From NCBI GenBank assembly GCA_964449285.1, contig CAYUZX010000075.1, positions 1 through 12,256 of the forward strand: 12,256 bases of DNA, given 5' to 3'. Origin of the DNA: QYOJ01 sp964449285. GTDB taxonomy: Bacteria; Bacteroidota; Bacteroidia; Bacteroidales; FEN-979. How positions within the stretch are numbered: position 1 is the stretch's first letter; each line of letters opens with the position of its first letter. The position numbers were made by a program, and so were the translations under genes. Below the pieces are notes generated by a model. That model saw nothing but the letters and a program-made list of their open reading frames with translations. It was not told the DNA's origin and searched no databases. This document shows, piece after piece, positions 7,346-12,256 of the stretch.

Positions 7346-8125
7346 TTATTGATAGACTTCAACTTTTATCCCTTTCTTTCTCGCCTTTTCGGCAATTTTT
7401 TCCAACTCAAAGATAGGAATTTTTTCCAGGTTGTGTACCGGTGTAGCTCGAGCTATCGGGTAGATCATCACTGATTTTGGTTTGATCTCCTGCAGCTTTT
7501 CGATCCAGAAAATCACCTCTTCCTCGTTCGTATTGTCGATGGGTTCACCTCGGTATTGGCCCCGCAGGAACATTGTCTGGATAACAACCTCACCATTAAA
7601 GCGCTTCAGGTTTGCTACCACGGAGTCGAGGGTAATGGGGTCCACGGGGTTGTTCATGAGGCGGAAGATCCGATCGGTCCCGCCATCGAGTTTCTGGATG
7701 TTGTGATCCAGCTTTAGGAGCGACTTGAAAATATCTTCCCGGTGCAGCATGCTGGCATTCGATAATATGGTCACTTTTGCTGTAGGGGCCAGTGCATTTC
7801 GGAGTTCTATCGTGTCGTCAACGATCTGTGGAAATTCGGGATGAATGGTGGGCTCTCCATTCCCGGCATAAGTAATGGCATCGGGTAGATAGTCCTCCGT
7901 AGTCAGCTGCTTTAGTTGCTTCTCCAGATACCATCGAACCTCTTCGCGGGATGGAAGAGCGGGAAGCTCTCCGGAAGGGGGCGGGGTCCAGCCACATTCA
8001 CAGTAGATGCAGTTAAAAGAGCAATATTTTGCGTGTGTGGGTAACAGGTTAATACCCAGCGAGAGTCCGAGGCGCCGGCTACGCACCGGGCCGAATACCA
8101 CTTCATGAAATAAAAAACCAGACAT
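7346..8125 (-). CDS. Radical SAM protein, COG0731-like
   Basis: A 259-residue radical SAM enzyme. Cysteines C35, C39 and C42 form the CxxxCxxC motif binding the [4Fe-4S] cluster that cleaves S-adenosylmethionine; C44 follows closely. GNGEPT at 88-93 is the glycine-rich SAM-binding GGE-type motif. The N-terminal FGPVRSRRLGLSLGINLLP and FNCIYCE are typical of the COG0731 group (Tyw1-like Fe-S oxidoreductases). Bacterial members have no settled substrate, and the short length and lack of a flavodoxin domain argue against a true wybutosine synthase. No SPASM-type C-terminal cysteine cluster is present. The start is ATG (complement of 8123-8125); the nearby ATG at 8132 is out of frame. It is divergent from the polyprenyl synthase gene and lies upstream of the small helical-repeat gene. 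Confidence 0.88.
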   Translation of the reverse strand: MSGFLFHEVVFGPVRSRRLGLSLGINLLPTHAKYCSFNCIYCECGWTPPPSGELPALPSREEVRWYLEKQLKQLTTEDYLPDAITYAGNGEPTIHPEFPQIVDDTIELRNALAPTAKVTILSNASMLHREDIFKSLLKLDHNIQKLDGGTDRIFRLMNNPVDPITLDSVVANLKRFNGEVVIQTMFLRGQYRGEPIDNTNEEEVIFWIEKLQEIKPKSVMIYPIARATPVHNLEKIPIFELEKIAEKARKKGIKVEVYQ

Positions 8126-8143
8126 GGAACATCGTTAGAGGGG

Positions 8144-8187
8144 CAAAATTGTCACTTTTCTGTCGATTAACCTACAACAACCTGTTG
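8144..8187 (-). promoter_or_regulatory. Candidate promoter and dyad in the divergent intergenic region
   Basis: On the minus strand CAATTTTG (complement of 8144-8151) resembles the -7 box TAnnTTTG, with TTG at 8175-8177 and a 23-base spacer, longer than usual. It would start the radical SAM message about 15 bases before its ATG. A dyad, CAACA-ACC-TGTTG at 8175-8187, overlaps that -33 position and could be an operator for either divergent gene. No convincing plus-strand promoter for the polyprenyl synthase was found between 8126 and 8222. Confidence 0.3.
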
Positions 8188-8222
8188 AAAAAGCTGTAAT
8201 TTTATCGTCTAATCGAATCTGT

Positions 8223-9197
8223 GTGATCACGCTAAAACAGATCAAAGCTCCCGTATCCAGAGACCTTCAGGTTTTTGATGAGAAATTCAAAGAGTACCTC
8301 AAGAGTAAGGTGCTGCTACTTGATACCATCACCCGGTACATATATAAACGGAAGGGAAAGCAAATCCGCCCGCTCTTCGTCTTTCTTTCGGCTGGTGCTT
8401 GCGGAGAGGTGAAGGAGAGCACTTTCGTGGCTGCATCAATGATTGAAATGCTGCATACTGCCACTCTGGTGCACGACGACGTCGTAGATGACTCCCACAT
8501 GCGCCGGGGGATATTTTCGATTAACGCTCTCTGGAAAAACAAGATTGCCGTGCTTGTAGGGGATTTTCTCCTTTCACGTGGGATGTTACTTGCACTGGAG
8601 AAGGAGGAGTTTGAACTCCTGAAAATTGTATCTCGGGCGGTGCAGGAGATGAGTGAAGGGGAGTTGCTGCAGATGGAAAAGGCACGGAAGCTGGATATCA
8701 AAGAGGATATCTACTTTGAGATCATCCGGAAGAAAACAGCCTCGCTGATAGCCTCCTGCTGTGCTTCAGGAGCGGCTTCCGCAGGGGCGGATACTCAAAT
8801 GACAGAACAGATGCGACTTTTTGGTGAATATACCGGAATCGCTTTCCAGATCAAAGACGACCTGTTCGACTATGAATCGGGCAACATCACGGGCAAACCC
8901 AGCGGTATCGATATCCGCGACCAGAAAATGACTCTCCCGCTGATCTATCTCTTGAACAATAGCAGTGCCACTGCTAAGAGCTGGATCACCGACACCATAA
9001 AGCACCATAACACTGACTCACTGCGGGTGAAAAAGTTGGTGGGGATGGTAAAAGAGGGGGGTGGGCTGGATTATGCAAAGGAGCGAATGCTGGAATTCCG
9101 GGAAAAAGCGGTCACACTCATCAGTAGCTTACCTTCGTCGCCCTACAACGATTCCCTGAAGCAGTTGGTGATATTTACTACGGAACGTTCAACCTGA
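8223..9197 (+). CDS. Trans-polyprenyl diphosphate synthase (IspA/IspB family)
   Basis: A 324-residue cytosolic prenyltransferase that condenses isopentenyl diphosphate onto an allylic diphosphate. The first Asp-rich motif is DDVVD at 85-89 followed by D90, with RR at 94-95; the second is KDDLFD at 211-216; the substrate-binding GKQIRP is at 45-50. HTATLVHDD upstream of the first motif, with small residues near the chain-length position, fits the long-chain (octaprenyl-like) group rather than farnesyl synthase, so the product is probably the quinone side chain; exact length cannot be read from the sequence. The start is GTG at 8223; no ATG is available before the conserved domain. Its stop lies eight bases from the end of the convergent kinase gene. 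Confidence 0.93.
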   Translation: MITLKQIKAPVSRDLQVFDEKFKEYLKSKVLLLDTITRYIYKRKGKQIRPLFVFLSAGACGEVKESTFVAASMIEMLHTATLVHDDVVDDSHMRRGIFSINALWKNKIAVLVGDFLLSRGMLLALEKEEFELLKIVSRAVQEMSEGELLQMEKARKLDIKEDIYFEIIRKKTASLIASCCASGAASAGADTQMTEQMRLFGEYTGIAFQIKDDLFDYESGNITGKPSGIDIRDQKMTLPLIYLLNNSSATAKSWITDTIKHHNTDSLRVKKLVGMVKEGGGLDYAKERMLEFREKAVTLISSLPSSPYNDSLKQLVIFTTERST

Positions 9198-9205
9198 TTG
9201 CAAAC

Positions 9206-10261
9206 TCAGACTTTCTTCAGTGTGAAGCCAAAGGTGGTCCCCACACCGATCGTGCTTCTTACATTGACAGTTTGATGATGCGCTTCCAGGATGTGTTTTA
9301 CGATCGCCAGACCCAATCCTTTGCCTTTTGAAAATGTAACTCTGCCGCGGGGAGTGCGGTAAAATCGTTCAAAAACGCGGTGCAACTCTTCCGGTTCAAT
9401 TCCGATGCCGTCATCGGTTATCTCGGTGAGGATATTCTCACCCATGTCGAAGAAGCTGATCTTGGTCTTCCCTTTTTTATTCCCATAACGTATGGAGTTT
9501 TCCAGGAGGTTGGTAAGAACCTGGCGGATCTTCTCCCGGTCGCCTTCAACAAAAACAGGCGTCACCTGTTTGTTGCATAACAGATGGATTCCCTTTTTCC
9601 GGGCCTTCATCTCAAGGAGTTCTATCACCTCCAAGGCCAGCGCCACGATATCGAATCGGATGATCTTCAGCTGTATCTGACCCGACTCCAGCTGTGCAAT
9701 CTCATCCAGGTCTTCCACGATCCGGATCAGCCGGTCAATACTCTTCTCCGTTCGCTTGAGGTACTCGCGGTTGATGGATACATCTTCGAGACCCCCATCG
9801 AGAAGGGTCAGGACATACCCCTGGATGTTGAAAAGAGGGGTTTTGAGTTCATGGGATATATTGCCGATAAATTCTCTCCTGTATTCTTCCAGCTGCCGGA
9901 GTTGTTCTATCTCCCGGCTCTTCTCCTGTTGCCACTCCTCAACCTCATGGCCAACCTCATCCAGGAACTGGGAATCAATGCGGTGGTGCTTTACCTCGTT
10001 TTTTTTACGTTTGATGTTGTGGATTGTTTTGTAGATCAGCCGGATCTTGCTGTAGATGAACTTCTCCAGGGTGAAGCGGAAGACCAGGAATGTGATCAGG
10101 AACAATAGGGCAGCAGAGATGATCAGAAAGAGGACGAAATAAAAATCATGCAATGTGTCTGATGATATGATCAAGGCACCCAGAATGAAGAAAATGATGT
10201 AGAGTGTCGTGACCACGATGGCGTTGGTCAGCGATATCAAACGCGGTTCATGGTACTTCAT
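9206..10261 (-). CDS. Membrane sensor histidine kinase (PhoR-like)
   Basis: A 351-residue two-component kinase. Two membrane segments (about 12-32 and 40-62) are joined by a periplasmic loop of only about seven residues, too small for a ligand-binding domain. Residues 63-128 are a charged, probably coiled-coil linker with no recognisable PAS domain and no clear HAMP. HisKA has the phosphorylated H137 in HELKTP (137-142). The ATPase domain shows the N box with N251 and N255, DDGIGIEP at 283-290, an F box FERFYR at 297-302 and GKGLGLAI at 313-320. Kinase and phosphatase residues look intact. The ATG overlaps the response regulator's stop by four bases, so the pair is translationally coupled. 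The short loop suggests it senses through the membrane or through a partner protein. The signal is unknown. Confidence 0.94.
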   Translation of the reverse strand: MKYHEPRLISLTNAIVVTTLYIIFFILGALIISSDTLHDFYFVLFLIISAALLFLITFLVFRFTLEKFIYSKIRLIYKTIHNIKRKKNEVKHHRIDSQFLDEVGHEVEEWQQEKSREIEQLRQLEEYRREFIGNISHELKTPLFNIQGYVLTLLDGGLEDVSINREYLKRTEKSIDRLIRIVEDLDEIAQLESGQIQLKIIRFDIVALALEVIELLEMKARKKGIHLLCNKQVTPVFVEGDREKIRQVLTNLLENSIRYGNKKGKTKISFFDMGENILTEITDDGIGIEPEELHRVFERFYRTPRGRVTFSKGKGLGLAIVKHILEAHHQTVNVRSTIGVGTTFGFTLKKV

Positions 10262-10956
10262 TTCACCTCAAATTTATATCCCACACCTTTGATGGTCCGG
10301 ATATTATCAAGCCCCAGCCGTTCCCGAATCCGCCGGATATGGACATCGATTGTACGGTCGCCAACAATCACGTCGTCGCCCCAAACGGCTGAAAAAATCT
10401 CATCACGGGTCACAACTTTATCAGAGGCGGAGGCCAGAAAGCGCAACAGCTCAAACTCCTTTTTTGGTAGGGAGATCTCCTCCTCGCCACGAATCACCAC
10501 ATATTTTTTTCTATCGATGATCAAGCCACAGGTTTCGATCTGATCGTCCTCCAGAGTCTTATCAGCAGCGGGTTCAGGAATCCGCCGAAGCAGGGCCTGT
10601 ATCCGTGAGAGAAAGATTTTCGGCTTGATGGGCTTGGAGATGTAATCATCGGCACCAGCTTCAAAACCGGCAATCTGTGAATAGTCCTCGCCACGGGCGG
10701 TGAGGAAAACGATGAGCGGATCGTTTAACTCCGGCATGTTCCGCATCGAAGTGCATGTCTCCATGCCGTCCATCTCCGGCATCATCACATCCAGGATCAC
10801 CAGGTGAGGCTTGAATTCGCGGGCGATCCGGATCGCCTGCTTCCCATCTTTTGCTATCTCCACCCGATAACCTTCACGCGTCAGATTATATCCCAGGAAC
10901 TCAAGGATATCCGCTTCATCATCCACCAGAAGGATCTTCACTTCGTTTTTATCCAC
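10258..10956 (-). CDS. OmpR/PhoB-family response regulator
   Basis: A 232-residue transcription factor, the partner of the overlapping kinase. The receiver domain (about 7-120) has acidic residues D12/D13, phospho-acceptor D56 in VILDVMMPEMDG, switch T86 and K108 in SKPIKP. The C-terminal winged helix (about 135-230) has the typical LPKKEFELLRFL, VWGDDVIVGDRTIDVHIRRIRERLG recognition region and terminal GVGYKFE beta hairpin. The start is GTG (complement of 10954-10956); upstream in frame only non-start codons occur before a stop about 30 bases away. It is first in its operon, behind the promoter at 10982-11011, and divergent from the outer-membrane barrel gene, which is an obvious candidate target. 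Confidence 0.96.
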   Translation of the reverse strand: MDKNEVKILLVDDEADILEFLGYNLTREGYRVEIAKDGKQAIRIAREFKPHLVILDVMMPEMDGMETCTSMRNMPELNDPLIVFLTARGEDYSQIAGFEAGADDYISKPIKPKIFLSRIQALLRRIPEPAADKTLEDDQIETCGLIIDRKKYVVIRGEEEISLPKKEFELLRFLASASDKVVTRDEIFSAVWGDDVIVGDRTIDVHIRRIRERLGLDNIRTIKGVGYKFEVK

Positions 10957-10981
10957 GGATCGGGATTTTAGTATTAATATT

Positions 10982-11011
10982 CAAAGATAAGAATTGATCC
11001 AGTTCAATCAA
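10982..11011 (-). promoter_or_regulatory. Promoter of the two-component operon, with dyad
   Basis: On the minus strand TTG (11009-11011), a 19-base spacer and TATCTTTG (10982-10989) match the Bacteroidota consensus TTTG/TAnnTTTG fully at the -7 box and at the TTG. Transcription would start about 20 bases before the GTG at 10956. Between and overlapping the boxes lies a dyad, TTGAT-N8-ATCAA, starting at the -33 TTG, which also contains the direct repeat TTGATTGA. This is a plausible site for autoregulation by the OmpR-type regulator, though that is inference. Confidence 0.75.
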
Positions 11012-11024
11012 CTGCCTGAGTGGA

Positions 11025-11054
11025 TTTAACGATTTATTAATAATCGTACCTTTG
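11025..11054 (+). promoter_or_regulatory. Promoter of the outer-membrane barrel-ubiX operon
   Basis: TACCTTTG at 11047-11054 matches the -7 box TAnnTTTG exactly; TTTA at 11025-11028 is a three-of-four match to the -33 box with an 18-base spacer. Transcription would start near 11060, leaving about 100 bases of leader before the ATG at 11159. That leader holds the palindromic repeat at 11083-11142. The -33 boxes of the two divergent promoters are only about 14 bases apart, so a regulator bound here could affect both operons. Confidence 0.55.
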
Positions 11055-11082
11055 TACCCAGCATCAACTGCAATACCCTCTA

Positions 11083-11142
11083 CCCCCCTAAAGGGGGAGC
11101 AAGTCCCCTTGCGAGCAATGCGAAGCAAACGGGGATTTAGGG
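11083..11142. repeat. Nested palindromic repeat in the leader of the barrel-ubiX operon
   Basis: A GC-rich element with several complementary arms: CCCCC 11084-11088 with GGGGG 11093-11097; GGGGA 11094-11098 with TCCCC 11104-11108; TCCCC 11104-11108 with GGGGA 11131-11135; CCCTAAA 11086-11092 with TTTAGGG 11136-11142; and TTGC 11109-11112 with GCAA 11125-11128. Some pairings exclude others, so the RNA could fold in more than one way. The composition differs sharply from the AT-rich flanks. It resembles the element at 7311-7341 and looks like a dispersed REP-like repeat. There is no downstream U-tract. Confidence 0.7.
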
Positions 11143-11158
11143 ATGAGATAATGACCAC

Positions 11159-11803
11159 ATGACCTTAAAGAAATTTCTTACACTTTTCCTCATCACATGG
11201 ATGTTTTCCCTTCAGGGAAGCCTTTATTCCCAGCAATTCGATGGTGGGATTCTCGCAGGAGGGGCGCTCAGTCAGGTTGATGGCGATTATTGGACCGGAT
11301 TTACAAAAGCCGGATTTCTGGCTGGAGGGTTTGTAAGCCTGGAACTCTCTCCCAACTCCTCGCTGCAACTTGAACTGGAGTACATTCAGAAAGGGAGCAA
11401 AAAGAATGACTATTACGAGCAGAACGCATTTCACACATACCTTCTCCGCCTTCATTACCTTGAAATTCCATTGTTGTACCAGTTCACTTTTCTGAAAAGA
11501 ATCCAGGTGGAAGCTGGCCCCGTGGCCGATGTTCTCCTTGGTTACCAGGAGCAGGTTGACGGACAGGAGGTTCCCAATAAATATCCCTTCAGGGAAGTGA
11601 CATTGGCAGGGATCGTGGGCGTTTCAGGATATATAACTAAGCACCTTAAGGCTACCTTCCGGTTTAACTATTCGCTGCTATCCTTGCGGCAATTGGAACC
11701 CCAGGCAAATCCTTGGAAGAATTTCCTTTTTGAAAGGGGGCAGTTCAATAACGTGATGTCGCTGTCGGTAGCCTATCAGTTTAAGGGGAGAAGGAACTGG
11801 TAA
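11159..11803 (+). CDS. PorT-type outer-membrane beta-barrel protein
   Basis: A 214-residue secreted protein. A signal peptide of about 24 residues (KK at 4-5, hydrophobic core 6-19, cut near LYS24|QQ) precedes a small barrel-like domain. The pattern GILAGGALSQVDGDYWTGF, KAGFLAGGF and LQLELEYIQKGSK is typical of the Bacteroidota outer-membrane barrel family around PorT, with alternating hydrophobic strands separated by short turns through to the end. Barrel length fits about eight strands. Family members are usually without assigned function; PorT itself serves type IX secretion, but this resemblance is at family level only. The final strand is followed by a basic tail, GRRNW. The ATG at 11159 overlaps the stop of a three-codon upstream ORF, and the stop codon shares one base with the ubiX start. 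Confidence 0.85.
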   Translation: MTLKKFLTLFLITWMFSLQGSLYSQQFDGGILAGGALSQVDGDYWTGFTKAGFLAGGFVSLELSPNSSLQLELEYIQKGSKKNDYYEQNAFHTYLLRLHYLEIPLLYQFTFLKRIQVEAGPVADVLLGYQEQVDGQEVPNKYPFREVTLAGIVGVSGYITKHLKATFRFNYSLLSLRQLEPQANPWKNFLFERGQFNNVMSLSVAYQFKGRRNW

Positions 11804-12256
11804 TGGGAAAGAAAGTAATCGTTGGTATCACTGGTGCTTCGGGCGCGATTTACGGCAAGCTGCTGCTTGACCGGTTGTCTGGCCTGGGGGATCAGGTTAC
11901 TGCCTGCGGGGTGATATTTTCTGCAACAGCTCTTCCGGTCTGGAGATTTGAACTGGGTTCGTTTGATCCTGCCAAAATTCCTTTTCAGATTTATGATCCG
12001 GGTGATTTCTTTGCCCCAATGGCTTCCGGTTCGGCCGGTTTTGATACCATGATCATCGCCCCTTGTTCGATGGGGACCCTGGGGCGGATTGCTTCGGGAG
12101 TTTCAAACGACCTGATGACCCGTGCAGCTGATGTCATGCTGAAGGAACGCCGGCAGTTGATCCTGTTGACCAGGGAAGCTCCACTGAGCCTGATCCACAT
12201 AAGAAACATGAAACTCGTCACAGAAGCCGGCGGGATCATTTGTCCCGCTTCACCTT
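11803..12256 (+). CDS. ubiX: Flavin prenyltransferase UbiX (3' end beyond the window)
   Basis: 151 codons of UbiX are present; the family is usually about 185-200 residues, so the last 40 or so are cut off by the window end. UbiX transfers a dimethylallyl group to reduced FMN, making the prenyl-FMN cofactor of UbiD-type decarboxylases. Visible are the N-terminal GITGASGAIY at 8-17 (FMN and phosphate binding, including S13), APCSMGTLG at 86-94, TRAADV at 106-111, KERR at 114-117 and TREAPL at 123-128, all in the expected order. The ATG begins on the last base of the preceding barrel gene's TAA (TAATG), implying translational coupling. The reading frame is open to the window edge with no internal defect. 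The likely role is quinone synthesis or another UbiD-dependent pathway; no ubiD is in the window. Confidence 0.95.
   Translation, partial: MGKKVIVGITGASGAIYGKLLLDRLSGLGDQVTACGVIFSATALPVWRFELGSFDPAKIPFQIYDPGDFFAPMASGSAGFDTMIIAPCSMGTLGRIASGVSNDLMTRAADVMLKERRQLILLTREAPLSLIHIRNMKLVTEAGGIICPASP

Noticed and set aside
9584..10108. Open frame of 174 codons on the plus strand opposite the histidine kinase
   Set aside because: It lies entirely antisense to a kinase with all motifs intact; its composition mirrors the kinase codons.

Overview
The window reads as chromosomal housekeeping and envelope DNA from a member of the Bacteroidota, most likely an uncultured Bacteroidales-type bacterium. The evidence is promoter boxes of the form TTG-N19-TAnnTTTG, few visible Shine-Dalgarno sequences, starts very close to promoters, an Omp85/TolB-like outer-membrane protein of a kind I know from this phylum, a PorT-type small barrel, and a B12-dependent ribonucleotide reductase. 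There are no rRNA or tRNA genes, insertion sequences or CRISPR arrays.

Layout, left to right. (1) 1-3968: a very large envelope protein with signal peptide, degenerate metallopeptidase-like domain, PD40/TolB beta-propeller and Omp85-type barrel, followed one base later by a YhbP-like flavin-split-barrel protein. The large gene's signal-peptide region is built from a tandem array of the heptamer CGTCTTA, and the same heptamer occurs upstream of the gene. (2) 3969-6882: an intergenic leader, then nrdJ. (3) 6892-8125, minus strand: a COG0731-like radical SAM protein and, downstream, a small protein made of about 26-residue helical repeats, separated by a GC-rich palindromic repeat. (4) 8223-9197: a trans-polyprenyl diphosphate synthase. 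(5) 9206-10956, minus strand: an OmpR-family response regulator and its kinase, overlapping by 4 bases, behind a strong Bacteroidota-type promoter. (6) 11159-12256: a small outer-membrane barrel gene whose stop codon overlaps the start of ubiX, which runs off the window.

Functional links are loose. The polyprenyl synthase supplies isoprenoid tails (quinones or undecaprenyl-type lipids), and UbiX makes prenyl-FMN, often used by UbiD-type decarboxylases in quinone synthesis. The two-component system and the two outer-membrane proteins are an envelope theme. No defence island or recognisable mobile element is present.

Points most worth a second look: the heptamer array inside an Omp85-fusion gene (unit length not a multiple of three, so copy-number change would switch frame), the unusual domain architecture of that protein, and a structured palindromic repeat between the predicted promoter and start codon of the barrel-ubiX operon.
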